Positions 7,361 to 15,197 of a stretch of 25,549 bases of DNA are shown piece by piece. The position numbers and the translations under genes were made by a program. The number at the start of each line of letters is the position of its first letter. Position 1 is the first letter of the stretch. This DNA comes from a virus: positions 1-25,549 of the IMG/VR virus record IMGVR_UViG_3300036652_000071; one strand, given 5' to 3'. The notes under the pieces were generated by a model. It was not told the DNA's origin. It saw only the letters and a program-made list of their open reading frames with translations, and ran no database searches.

Positions 7361-8287
7361 TTACGCGGCTGAGTAGGTTGGGAAGATGGAGGCCGTCAGC
7401 GTGCCGGTGACAGCCACGGAATCCCCGGAGGCGAACCCGATGGTCGTTGCGCCGGGTGCGCAGGCGAAGAATGAGGAACCCACCAGCACGGTGTTGTTCC
7501 GGTTTGAGTTGCTGTTGAGGGTGACCACGCCCGCCTGGTGGTCGATGACCACGACGTCGGAGGCGCCCAGCACGATGTTCAGCTTGATGAACTGGCCGGT
7601 GTTCTGGTTGCTGATCGTCGGGTAGCTCAGCGGTCCCTGCAGGATAAAGACCGGCCGTGCCGCGTACGCGCCCGTGTTGTTCAGGGTGATCGACCCGCCA
7701 GTGGAGGCGCCGAACGTCCACGGGAACGGGGCAGGCCATGCCAGCCCCGTGGAAGGCGTTGGCAGTCCGACGGTGCCGGTCACCACTGTGCCGTCGTAGA
7801 TCGTCCCGTCGGATGAGGTCCACTCGGACACCGGGTGGACCTGCCCGAACTGGTAGTTCAGGTCAATCGGGACTGTGTGCTTGGTGGGTCGCCCGAACAG
7901 GAAGAACGGGGCCGCCCGGCCCGGCAGTTTGACCTGCAGCATGGACACCGGTTTGATGGCGCCCACGCCCGCCTGCTGGCGGAGATAGTCACCGGCGGTC
8001 ATACATACGGTGGACGGGTCAGGGACGTTCTGGAACCCGGCGGCGAGGATCTGCAATGCGTTCTCCACGCCGCCGGGCGCCAATGTCAGTTCCCACTTGA
8101 TCGTTACCGGACGTTCCCCGAGCAGGTTCAGGCCCGGGTAAACACCGTCGGACTGGGCGCGCGGGATGTCGCCGGACCGGAGCCCGGTCAGGTCACGCAG
8201 GCCGTCCACTCCCATGATGTTCACCGCGGTCCCGGCGCCCACGGTTACCCCGGTGGGCAGGACAATCTGCCAGTCCTGAACGCTCAC
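7361..8287 (-). CDS. Distal tail / siphovirus minor tail protein
   Basis: This 308-residue protein directly follows the tape measure gene, where the distal tail (Dit) protein is encoded in siphoviruses. The N-terminal half has the expected pattern: a DGLRDLTGLRSGDIPRAQSD segment, a strand with TIKWELTLA, then a helical LQILAAGF, and FFLFGRPTKHTVPIDL, which resembles the conserved core of Dit proteins. The C-terminal half is beta-rich with GPLSYPTISNQ. The start is GTG with an AAAGGCGG site upstream; the gene is separated from the tape measure by 30 bases. Dit forms a ring linking tube to tip. The family assignment is by pattern and position. Confidence 0.82.
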   Translation of the reverse strand: MSVQDWQIVLPTGVTVGAGTAVNIMGVDGLRDLTGLRSGDIPRAQSDGVYPGLNLLGERPVTIKWELTLAPGGVENALQILAAGFQNVPDPSTVCMTAGDYLRQQAGVGAIKPVSMLQVKLPGRAAPFFLFGRPTKHTVPIDLNYQFGQVHPVSEWTSSDGTIYDGTVVTGTVGLPTPSTGLAWPAPFPWTFGASTGGSITLNNTGAYAARPVFILQGPLSYPTISNQNTGQFIKLNIVLGASDVVVIDHQAGVVTLNSNSNRNNTVLVGSSFFACAPGATTIGFASGDSVAVTGTLTASIFPTYSAA

Positions 8288-8317
8288 GCCCGGGCCGCCT
8301 TTCGTATGTGGTTTTGG

Positions 8318-10945
8318 TCAGCCCTGCAGGAGCATCTGGTAGCCCAGTTCGTGGGCTATCTTCAGCGGGTCCGCGTTGGTGGTCACTGGCACGGTGATGT
8401 TGTTCGTCGTGTTGTGCGTGATGTGCTGGCCACCCTGTCCGCCGCTCGCCTGAGCGGATGAGCCGTAGCTTGGACCGCCGCCGTAAGAGCCGAACCGGGT
8501 AGCGTCCAGCGTGGGCGGGGCGGTGAACCCATTGAGGGCCACAGCGAACTGTGGACCCATGCTGGTCACACCGTCGATGACGCCCTGGCCGATCATCACA
8601 CCGACTTCATCGTGGAACCGGCGCGACGGCGACTTGATGCCCAGGAACGACTTCACGCCGTCCAGCATTTGGCCGCCGATGTTGGCCACCGCGCCCACCG
8701 CTTGGGTGACCATGCCGGACACGCCATTGATGAGGCCCTGTATGATCTGCTGGCCCACGCCCACCAGCCACGTTCCCGCGTTCCCCAGCGCGCCGATGAT
8801 CTGGCCCGGCAGGGAAGTGAAGTAGGTGACGATGTTGCCGATGACGCTTTGGACGTTGGAACCGAAGTTCTCAAAGAACGAGATCCCGCCCGAGATGGCC
8901 GAGCCGATCATGTTCATGGCGGACTGGAATCCGCCCACCACGGTGCCCATGAACCACTGGACTACGGCGCTGACCACGGCCTGGATCAGCTGGAAGTACG
9001 CAGTGAAAATGGTATGCAACACCTGTATGCCAGCCGTGATGGAGTTCCATGTTTGGGTGAACCACTGGACCACCGAGCCCACGAACCACTGGACCACGGC
9101 ACCGACGACCGTCTGAATCAGCTTGAAGGCCCCATTGATGAAATCCTTGAACCAGCCCACCTTGTTGTAGGCCAGCACGAAGCCGCCCACAAGGGCCACC
9201 AGTGCGATAACAACCAGCCCGATAGGGTTTGCCGCCAGCGCGGCATCCAGAAGCCACTGGGCGCCCGTCATGACCGCGTCAGCGGCGGCCACGGCAAGCT
9301 CCCCAACCTTCAGGGCACCCGCGGCTACCGTCTGTGCGACCATCTTGGCCGTCGTCAGTACGAACCCGCCAGCCAGTTTCGCGTTGGTGGCAACCCAGGC
9401 CGCCGCCGTGGTGGTAGCAGCGGCTACAGCCTTGGCACCGTTGACCACCATTTCCTTACCGAACGAACCGGCCGCCGAAATGGCCCCGCCGAACTTACCG
9501 CCCAGTCCGGCGATCTGCCCGCCGAAGGCGCCCATCTTGCCGTAGGCGCCCTCCAGCCCGCCCATGGCGTCACCCATGCCCTTGGCCATGTCACCGAACC
9601 CGGTGACCACGGTCGTCACACCCTTGGCCATGGAGCCAACCATTTTGCCGAAGTCCTTGATGGAATCGACCATGCCAACAGCCATCTTGGCGAAAAACGC
9701 CATCATGGCCACGGACAGTATCGAACCCACCACGGAGGCCAGCGCAATCAGGATGCCCTGATGGCTGGACAGGAAATTGAACATGTTCATGAAGTTGGTG
9801 GTGGCGTCCGTGAGCATGGGGATCAGGGCCGTGCCTAGCCGGATACCCAGCGCCTCGAACGTGGCACCGATCCCGGCCAGCTTGTTGTTCAAGTCCTGGC
9901 TGGTCTCCCCGAACCCCTTCACCGAACCGTCAGCCTCAGCGGTTGTCCCGCCGATGTTCTTGATGTTGTCGTTGTAGGTTTTGGCGTTGCCGCCGGTCAG
10001 GGCAAGCGCCGCGGCCATACCGCGCGTGCCGCCCACAATGTCAGCCAGTGCCGCGTTGTACTGGGCGGACCCGGCCGGGAACTTCTTACCGATAGCGTCG
10101 GTGATCTCCGCCAGCGTCCCGGACATGCCCTTGGACTTGAGGTCCGTTGCCACCTGAGTGGAGGACAACCCTACTTCCTTGAGCGCCTTGGCGCCCTTGG
10201 GGGTTTCGTTGGCCAGTGCCATCATGGAGAATTTCAGGTACGTGGCGGCCTGGTCGGCTTGGATACCGTTGCCGGTCATCGTGGCCATGGCTCCCAGCGT
10301 GTCCTTCAGGGAAACGCCCAGCCCGGATGAGAACGGCAGGATGGAGGCCATGGACCCCGCGAGATCCTGCATGTGCGTCTTACCGCTGGCCACCGTGGCA
10401 ACCAGCTGTGAGGTCACATCCGCGGCCTGCGACGTCGGGATGTGGTAGTCCTTCATGACCGTGGTCAGCGCGTCGGCCGTGGTGCCAAGATCCGCGTTAC
10501 CGGTCTTAGCGCCCTCCGCTGCCGCCTGCAGCACACCGAGCCCTTGGGCTCCGTGGAATCCGGCGGACTCGATCATATACATGCCGTCGGCCAGCTGGCT
10601 GGTGGAGGTCTGCACCTTTGGTGCCATATCCAGGATGCCGTTGGCAACGCCTGAAACCTGGTCCTTGGACTCACCGGCGCCGGTGACCAGCAGCGTCATC
10701 TTCTCTTGGAAGTCTGCGGCCATGTGCGCTGACTCACCAACGACGGTGCCGATGGAACCGACGACGGCACCGAATGCCACCTGCCCGACACGGCCCAGCT
10801 TGTCGAACGCGCCGCCGGTAGCGGCAGAGTCGCCGGTGGTTTTCTTGGCCAGTTCGTCGGAAGCCTTCATGGCTTCCCCGAACTTTGCGTGGACGTCGGA
10901 CGCCTGTACCCGGAGTTCCGCTACAAGTGGTGGAAGCTGAGGCAC
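8318..10945 (-). CDS. Tail tape measure protein
   Basis: At 875 residues this is the longest tail gene and sits between the chaperone genes and the distal tail gene, as expected. The N-terminal part contains a TP901-type core (about 60-370) rich in helices with QTSTSQLADGMYMIESAGF and LPFSSGLGVSLKDTLGAMAT. Strong hydrophobic segments lie near 395-430 (ILIALASVVGSILSVAMMAF) and 575-595 (GLVVIALVALVGGFVLAY), fitting the membrane-active part used in DNA injection. The C-terminal third has Phe/Trp/Gln repeats (AVVQWF occurs three times) and ends with a region likely bound by the chaperone or tip proteins. GTG start with GGGAG upstream. Length sets tail length; about 130 nm if 0.15 nm per residue applies. 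Confidence 0.93.
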   Translation of the reverse strand: MPQLPPLVAELRVQASDVHAKFGEAMKASDELAKKTTGDSAATGGAFDKLGRVGQVAFGAVVGSIGTVVGESAHMAADFQEKMTLLVTGAGESKDQVSGVANGILDMAPKVQTSTSQLADGMYMIESAGFHGAQGLGVLQAAAEGAKTGNADLGTTADALTTVMKDYHIPTSQAADVTSQLVATVASGKTHMQDLAGSMASILPFSSGLGVSLKDTLGAMATMTGNGIQADQAATYLKFSMMALANETPKGAKALKEVGLSSTQVATDLKSKGMSGTLAEITDAIGKKFPAGSAQYNAALADIVGGTRGMAAALALTGGNAKTYNDNIKNIGGTTAEADGSVKGFGETSQDLNNKLAGIGATFEALGIRLGTALIPMLTDATTNFMNMFNFLSSHQGILIALASVVGSILSVAMMAFFAKMAVGMVDSIKDFGKMVGSMAKGVTTVVTGFGDMAKGMGDAMGGLEGAYGKMGAFGGQIAGLGGKFGGAISAAGSFGKEMVVNGAKAVAAATTTAAAWVATNAKLAGGFVLTTAKMVAQTVAAGALKVGELAVAAADAVMTGAQWLLDAALAANPIGLVVIALVALVGGFVLAYNKVGWFKDFINGAFKLIQTVVGAVVQWFVGSVVQWFTQTWNSITAGIQVLHTIFTAYFQLIQAVVSAVVQWFMGTVVGGFQSAMNMIGSAISGGISFFENFGSNVQSVIGNIVTYFTSLPGQIIGALGNAGTWLVGVGQQIIQGLINGVSGMVTQAVGAVANIGGQMLDGVKSFLGIKSPSRRFHDEVGVMIGQGVIDGVTSMGPQFAVALNGFTAPPTLDATRFGSYGGGPSYGSSAQASGGQGGQHITHNTTNNITVPVTTNADPLKIAHELGYQMLLQG

Positions 10946-10957
10946 GGCGGACTCCCT

Positions 10958-11386
10958 CTAGACGTACTTTGCCCAGGCGGCAAACATGATGGCGTCGGCG
11001 CGGTTGCGGACGATTCGGATAGCCGGACCGAAGAACGGGTAAGCCCCGTTGTGTCCCTGGCGCCCCAGTTCCACGGCGCGCGAGTAGATGGCGGACGGGT
11101 AGATCGTCGTTTTCCAGCTGGCGATCCCGCAGGGCTGAGCCCCGGTCTGGGTGATCGAGCGGCGCAGGTTGCCTGTGACCACGTTCGGCCGGACTCCACC
11201 GACGTGGGGCATACCCCTACGGTGGGAGCCGACGAAGTTGGCCTTAGCTTCCCGCTCAGCCATGGCACCCAGTGTCACGATGGCCGCGCGGTTGGCTTTG
11301 TTGATTCCGTCCTCCGCGGTCCGTAGTGCCGCGTTCCATTCGGTGAGGCCGTGCCAGTGGATGGTGGTAGTTGGCACGGCCGTCAC
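10958..11386 (-). CDS. HK97 gp10-like minor head-tail / tail component protein
   Basis: This 142-residue protein has the hallmarks of the HK97 gp10-like family: a helical N-terminus (EWNAALRTAEDGINKANRA), TGNLRRSITQ around 72-81, an IYSRAVELGRQG segment near 100-111, and the C-terminal AYPFFGPAIR followed by a helix. In the family it helps close and join the tail to the head. The GTG start comes immediately after the TAG of the chaperone T frame (TAGGTG), so translation is coupled. In many siphoviruses this gene sits before the major tail protein; here it lies after the chaperones and before the tape measure, which is unusual but not unique as far as I know. Confidence 0.82.
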   Translation of the reverse strand: MTAVPTTTIHWHGLTEWNAALRTAEDGINKANRAAIVTLGAMAEREAKANFVGSHRRGMPHVGGVRPNVVTGNLRRSITQTGAQPCGIASWKTTIYPSAIYSRAVELGRQGHNGAYPFFGPAIRIVRNRADAIMFAAWAKYV

Positions 11387-11611
11387 CTACTTCTTAGCGT
11401 TGCGGGCGTTCTCCGCGTCCACATGGGTTTTATGGATGCGCAGCAGCCACTCGATTTCCTCCAGCGGCGTGTCCATGAACTGCTCATGGGTGACGTTGAA
11501 CAACTTCCGGTACTGGTACTCCAGATTCCACCGGCTGGTTTCAGCCGGGAGTGGTGTCTTGGATGGCCTACCGCTCTCCAGGGCGTTCCCTAGTCGGCGG
11601 AGGCCCCAGTA
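11387..11611 (-). CDS. Tail assembly chaperone, T part (made by -1 frameshift from G)
   Basis: The 74-codon frame, in -1 relation to the G gene, is open from just after an in-frame TGA at 11624-11626 to a TAG at 11387-11389. It has no plausible start of its own with a ribosome binding site. Its protein has NLEYQYRKLFNV, QFMDTPLEEIEWLLRI and HVDAENARN, a helical, coding-like sequence that suits the short C-terminal extension of a GT chaperone. The frame overlaps the G stop by about 20 bases, the usual set-up for a G-T fusion. That a ribosome shifts here is inferred; the full product would start at 12045. It ends directly at the start of the gp10-like gene. Confidence 0.75.
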   Translation of the reverse strand, partial: YWGLRRLGNALESGRPSKTPLPAETSRWNLEYQYRKLFNVTHEQFMDTPLEEIEWLLRIHKTHVDAENARNAKK

Positions 11612-12045
11612 GGGGAGTCGGTGTCATGCGCGGTGGCGTCTCCAAGCTCGAACTTGTCGGCCGCCGGGGTTGCCTGCAGCTTTGCCGCTTCCTTGCTCAG
11701 CGCGTCATAGACGTCCGATGGCAGGTCGAGCAGGTCATCCGCGGTTGCCGGGAGCGGTTCGGACAGTGACCAGGACTTCAGCCACATGAAGGTGACCAGG
11801 TCGGAGAACGTCGCCAGCAGTTTCGCCTGCCGGGCGTCGATCTCCACGTCCGGGCCGGTCAGCCCGAGCGCGGCCCCGTCGGTGGCCTCAGCGGCGCCGG
11901 AGATGTTGCGTGCCTCAGCGAGCCGCCCGAGCAGGTTGCCCAGCTGGAGGGCAAGCTCCTGCACCGGGCGCATGCGGCGTGGTGTCAGTTCCCCGGCGTC
12001 ATACATTTCTGCCGTGCCGCCGGGGATCTCAATGGTGTGTGACAT
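11590..12045 (-). CDS. Tail assembly chaperone, G part
   Basis: This 151-residue acidic, helical protein follows the major tail protein and precedes the tape measure, the standard place of the G chaperone. It opens with SHTIEIPGGTAEMYDAGEL, then a helix (VQELALQLGNLLGRL) and a region with DLVTFMWLKSWSLSEPLP and DDLLDLPSDVYDAL, patterns seen in chaperone G-type proteins that bind the tape measure and recruit tube subunits. An AAAGGA site precedes the ATG. The C-terminus is Asp/Thr/Ala rich and low in structure. A -1 shift near its end would add the T part. Confidence in the chaperone role is from position and partner frame. Confidence 0.82.
   Translation of the reverse strand: MSHTIEIPGGTAEMYDAGELTPRRMRPVQELALQLGNLLGRLAEARNISGAAEATDGAALGLTGPDVEIDARQAKLLATFSDLVTFMWLKSWSLSEPLPATADDLLDLPSDVYDALSKEAAKLQATPAADKFELGDATAHDTDSPTGASAD
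11609..11615 (-). promoter_or_regulatory. Putative -1 frameshift site (CCCCTAC)
   Basis: The -1 frame is open only between an upstream TGA at 11624-11626 and the G stop at 11590-11592, so any slip must happen in this about 30-base window. The zero-frame codons there include TCC CCT ACT. A proline tRNA on CCT could re-pair one base back on CCC, entering the T frame at TAC. No classical X XXY YYZ heptamer such as GGGAAAG is present. The site is the best fit rather than a proven one. Confidence 0.45.
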
Positions 12046-12063
12046 GTGGGGATAGTCCTTTGC

Positions 12064-13053
12064 TTAGAAGGGTGTGATCGAGGTATTCAGGAAGATGGCT
12101 TGGATGGGTGATTCCTTGCCGTCCAAAGCGTCCGTGGCGTTACCCATGGCGTTGTAGTTCGACTGGATAGTCATCCACGAGTTGTTCGACGGCTGCGGGT
12201 CCGCGGTCTGGTAGGCCACCTTGGACATCTGCAGGGTGAACGGGTGCGTGGTGTCTCCCGCGGCGAGCGTGGCCACCGTGATGGGCGGCTGGGTGTTCGT
12301 CATCAGGTTGGTCAGGTTCACGTCCCCGGTGCCCTGGAAGATGGCCGTCAGTGAGCCGGAGACGGTCAGGCCGCCGCCGTAGATGCCCAGCGGCTTGTTG
12401 GAGCCGGTGAGCGCCGGGATCGGCTTGGTGTCCCGCTTCATCTCAATGACGATGTCCGAGAGGTCGGACAGGGCCACCCCGCCAATGTTGATGGATACAC
12501 CGGTGGGCGGTTCGGGTGCCAGTGCGGTGGGCGTGTTCGTCGGCGCGTTGATGAACACGGCGGGCATGCCGTCCCAGGTGGCGTCGATGGTGGACCAGTC
12601 GTTGGCCTTGTACTCGTACTTCAGGTCGGCCATCTTGGCCCCGGCGATCTGGGCGACCTTGCCGTTCATCTCGTACAGGAACAGCGTGTAGGACGGCGGC
12701 TGCGCATTGTCCGTGCCGTTGCCGTTGTAGAGGCTGGTCTTGTGCGTGTACGGGTCAGCTGAGCCGGTGACCGTGTCCGTGCCGCCCAGCATGGCGATCA
12801 GGTGGGCGTAGAGGGAGTCCGGGTACAGGTAGGTCTTGTACTGGACTTCCTCGTAGGCCATGCCCTGTACGGTCTGGTGCTGCATGGCCATGGTGCCGCG
12901 CAGTGCAGTGTCCACCAGCTGAGTGACCTTGGGGCTGCGCTTGGGCGAGTCCACCGGAATCCAGATGGTTGGTGAAGCCATGGGGGTGCCGGGCGTTGTT
13001 TCCTTGGCGATCCCGAACCACTGAAGGTTACCCGGGTAGAAGGTGGTCGTCAT
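12064..13053 (-). CDS. Major tail protein (tail tube)
   Basis: This 329-residue protein has the tube-protein layout. The N-terminus reads FGIAKETTPGTPMAS, then WIPVDSPKRSPKVTQL, a loop-strand pattern common in siphovirus tube proteins. Later strands include GVSINIGGVALSDLSDIVIE and GIYGGGLTVSGSLTAIF, and it ends with SPIQAIFLNTSI. It lies between the tail terminator region and the chaperone genes, as expected. The ATG overlaps the stop of the preceding small gene (ATGA). The protein stacks in hexameric rings to make the tail tube. No extra C-terminal Ig-like domain is obvious. Confidence 0.88.
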   Translation of the reverse strand: MTTTFYPGNLQWFGIAKETTPGTPMASPTIWIPVDSPKRSPKVTQLVDTALRGTMAMQHQTVQGMAYEEVQYKTYLYPDSLYAHLIAMLGGTDTVTGSADPYTHKTSLYNGNGTDNAQPPSYTLFLYEMNGKVAQIAGAKMADLKYEYKANDWSTIDATWDGMPAVFINAPTNTPTALAPEPPTGVSINIGGVALSDLSDIVIEMKRDTKPIPALTGSNKPLGIYGGGLTVSGSLTAIFQGTGDVNLTNLMTNTQPPITVATLAAGDTTHPFTLQMSKVAYQTADPQPSNNSWMTIQSNYNAMGNATDALDGKESPIQAIFLNTSITPF

Positions 13054-13289
13054 TTCTGGGCTCCCTTAGAGCTAGTGGTGGGCTTGGTTTTGGGCTCTTC
13101 CACGGCGGACAGTTCCGGGTGGGCGTATTCCTTGTCGGTCCGTACCGAGTCGCCCTGCTCCACGACGATGGTCTGGCCGTCGGCAAGGGTGGACGGATCT
13201 CCACTGGCTGGCTGGTGCCAGGCGTTGACGCCCTGGCTCAGGCCGAACAGCAGGCGCGGGTAGACGCCGGTGAATGTGTATTCGGCCAT
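13050..13289 (-). CDS. Small conserved protein before the tail tube gene
   Basis: The 79-residue protein begins at MAEYTFTGVYPRLLFGLSQG; an AGGAG site 8 bases before this ATG decides the start, although a further ATG (13322) overlapping the stop of the basic-protein gene is in frame. It has a beta-rich N-terminal half (VNAWH, TIVVEQGDSV) and a disordered, charged C-terminal tail with lysines and threonines. Small proteins of this kind occur before the tube gene in several actinophages as I recall, with unknown function. It may be a structural accessory of the tail or a stopper-like part. It overlaps the tube gene by ATGA. Confidence 0.75.
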   Translation of the reverse strand: MAEYTFTGVYPRLLFGLSQGVNAWHQPASGDPSTLADGQTIVVEQGDSVRTDKEYAHPELSAVEEPKTKPTTSSKGAQK

Positions 13290-13318
13290 GGCCGGATCTC
13301 CTAACATTGGAAGGCTGG

Positions 13319-13792
13319 TCATCCGTACATGGATATGTAGGCGGACGATGAGATGGGTGCCGCGCCGGACGTGGACAGAGCCTTGGACCGGCGGACCTTT
13401 TTGGTCGAGTGGCGTTTGAGCGGGCGGCGCTTGAGCAGCCGGTGGGTGGCAGTGCGTTTCCGCTTGGCCATCCGGTGCCGTAGAGCCCGGCGGTGTGTGG
13501 CCTTACGGACCGGCCGCCGCCGCACGGTCCGTTTACGGACGGCGCGCTTGCGGAGCGTCTTACGGCGCAAGGTCTTACGGAGTGCGGCGTGGCGTTTGGC
13601 CCGCTTGCGGTGCGCCGCCTTGGTGGTGGCCCGCTTCCGCATGGAGGCTTTGCGTACCGTCCGCTTACGGACCGCCGCGCCGGAGCGGTTGGCTATGCCC
13701 GCGTAGCGGCGGTGAGTATGATGCCTGACCTTGTTGCGGAGCAGCTTTTGCTTGCGGACCGCCCGCTTCTTACGGACGAAGCGGGACTTCAT
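13319..13792 (-). CDS. Extremely basic, acid-free Arg/Lys-rich protein
   Basis: The 157-residue protein contains 64 Lys+Arg (about 41%), about nine His, and no Asp or Glu. The basic part (residues 1-136) is built of short repeats such as RKRTVRK, RKRAVRK and RRKTLRK, alternating basic clusters with single Thr, Ala or Val, then a non-basic tail (STSGAAPISSSAYISMYG). Its ATG overlaps the upstream stop (TGATG), so it is translated with the tail terminator-like gene. It resembles protamine or histone H1 tails in composition only. It could bind packaged DNA, RNA or acidic surfaces. No known phage family came to mind. A net charge this high in the middle of the tail connector block is the oddest protein in the window. 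It is not likely a random frame because both gene junctions are tight. Confidence 0.8.
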   Translation of the reverse strand: MKSRFVRKKRAVRKQKLLRNKVRHHTHRRYAGIANRSGAAVRKRTVRKASMRKRATTKAAHRKRAKRHAALRKTLRRKTLRKRAVRKRTVRRRPVRKATHRRALRHRMAKRKRTATHRLLKRRPLKRHSTKKVRRSKALSTSGAAPISSSAYISMYG

Positions 13793-14289
13793 CAGCCGGT
13801 CCCGGCCACTATCTCGGTGACCTTGAACATCACATAGTTGATGGACCAGATTTTGCCGCCCTTGTCCCGGACGGGCAGGTCACGCTGTAGGACGATGTCC
13901 ATATCCTTGATGCCCGCCTGCCATACGGGGCCGTTGCCGCCACAGCCCAGTGTCGGGTCCGCGCGGAGCATCTTCACGACGTCGTCCAGCACGGCATCCA
14001 AGCCGTCCACCCAGCCGTCCATGCCGGTGCTGGTTGCCGGTATCCGGTACTGGTATTGGATGACCAGTGCCACGTCGTATTCCACGACGCGCTGGCCCAG
14101 GGCACCCCCAACGGTTGCCCAGGACTCGGCCTGATGGTCAATGTGGACGAAAGCGGCCGTGCCGGGGATGCCATTGTTGATCCACGCCTGGCCAGGTGTG
14201 AAGTACGGTTCATCCTTGGCCACGGAGGACAGCCCGGGGGCGTTGGTGAAGTATTTGACGATGGCTGAGCGGATCTGTGCGGATGGCAT
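13792..14289 (-). CDS. Tail terminator-like (tail completion) protein
   Basis: This 165-residue protein follows the head-tail adaptor and precedes the tail genes. Its N-terminal helix (AQIRSAIVKYF), the GQRVVEYDVALVIQYQY strand near 65-81, a helix (GWVDGLDAVLDDVVKML) and a C-terminal INYVMFKVTEIV strand match the alpha-beta plan of tail terminators that cap the tube and join it to the head. The ATG shares one base with the adaptor stop (TGATG), and its own stop likewise overlaps the next gene. The function is from fold pattern and position; a head-tail stopper is an alternative. Confidence 0.72.
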   Translation of the reverse strand: MPSAQIRSAIVKYFTNAPGLSSVAKDEPYFTPGQAWINNGIPGTAAFVHIDHQAESWATVGGALGQRVVEYDVALVIQYQYRIPATSTGMDGWVDGLDAVLDDVVKMLRADPTLGCGGNGPVWQAGIKDMDIVLQRDLPVRDKGGKIWSINYVMFKVTEIVAGTG

Positions 14290-15185
14290 CAGGTCACCCG
14301 CTTGAACTCTTGGAGCAGGTCCACGGCGGCCTCCCAGTCGTCGGCGGCCCCTGACTCCATCTTTTCGGTCTCCGCTGGCTCGCCGTGTATGGACGGCATG
14401 GAGATGGACTCGGCGCCGCGCGTCTTGATGAGCACACTGGTCAGGGCGATCACGGCCTGTTTGATCTGCTGCGGCATGGCCGTGAGCGTGTCCCCCACGG
14501 CGTAGGCGCCCACAACCGGTGAGGCGAGCGGGACGGTGCCCGGCCCGGACGTTACTGATGGGATGAACGTCGCGTCCACGGTCACGGTCTCCCCGTTAGT
14601 CGCGCCGTACAGGTAAATGGACTGGCCCGGGTTCAAGCCCAGAGTCGAGCCAACAGACAGTGACGTCGCCCCGGCCGCGGCGGAGGCGGTCAGCTGCGTG
14701 TCAGCCCAGCCGTTGACGTACTGGACGGTGCAGTAGATGTCATCCGGGAGGTGCTGGTAGTAGGACGGGTAGATCACCGAGTTACCGGTGCTGATGACCG
14801 GGATGGTGACGATGTTCGTATCATCCGGCCACACATCCACCTGAGGGGTCAGCGGGGCCATGGTGGACGGTGTCCAGCCAACGGAGATAGCGGAGATGCC
14901 TACGACCGGGTTGAACTTCAGCGGCACCCGGATGGTGCCATCGTTGCGCACCCTCCAGCGGCCTGAGCGGGTGTCCACGGTGGCGGCGAGCTTCTGGTTG
15001 CACAGCGAGTCAGCCCAGCCGGACGCCCGCCGGATCAGGTTGGCAAGCGTCTGCGAGTTGTTCAGTGATCCACCGGAGGGGAGCAGCTGGCTGGCGTCCA
15101 CCCCGGTGGGTGCGTCCAGGAACTCGGCCACCGTAATGTACGGGCTCTGCGTGGCATAGGTGGCGACGTTCGGGGGGATTATCAT
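14289..15185 (-). CDS. Head-to-tail adaptor with inserted domain
   Basis: The 298-residue protein has the helix-rich adaptor core: SPYITVAEFLDAPTGVD near 14-30, LANLIRRASGWADSLCNQKL near 47-66 and a C-terminal helical part PQQIKQAVIALTSVLIKTRG near 238-257. These fit phage gp6/gp15-type connectors that sit under the portal. Between about 163 and 236 there is a beta-rich insert (TSLSVGSTLGLNPGQSIYL, then VTSGPGTVPLASPVVGAYAV) that typical short adaptors lack. The start ATG follows a GAAAGGCGG site. The insert resembles a small carbohydrate-binding or Ig-type decoration, but that is a guess. Confidence 0.8.
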   Translation of the reverse strand: MIIPPNVATYATQSPYITVAEFLDAPTGVDASQLLPSGGSLNNSQTLANLIRRASGWADSLCNQKLAATVDTRSGRWRVRNDGTIRVPLKFNPVVGISAISVGWTPSTMAPLTPQVDVWPDDTNIVTIPVISTGNSVIYPSYYQHLPDDIYCTVQYVNGWADTQLTASAAAGATSLSVGSTLGLNPGQSIYLYGATNGETVTVDATFIPSVTSGPGTVPLASPVVGAYAVGDTLTAMPQQIKQAVIALTSVLIKTRGAESISMPSIHGEPAETEKMESGAADDWEAAVDLLQEFKRVT

Positions 15186-15197
15186 TGCCGCCGCCTT

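Noticed and set aside
6231-7823. Extended 530-codon version of the Gp37-like gene
   Set aside because: The first about 158 codons lie within the distal tail gene in another frame and have an Arg/His-rich shadow composition; a good ribosome binding site marks 7349 as start.
13319-13792. Basic protein as a frameshifted or antisense artefact
   Set aside because: The ATG overlaps the upstream stop and the frame ends next to the ribosome binding site of the next gene; plus-strand frames there are themselves shadows.
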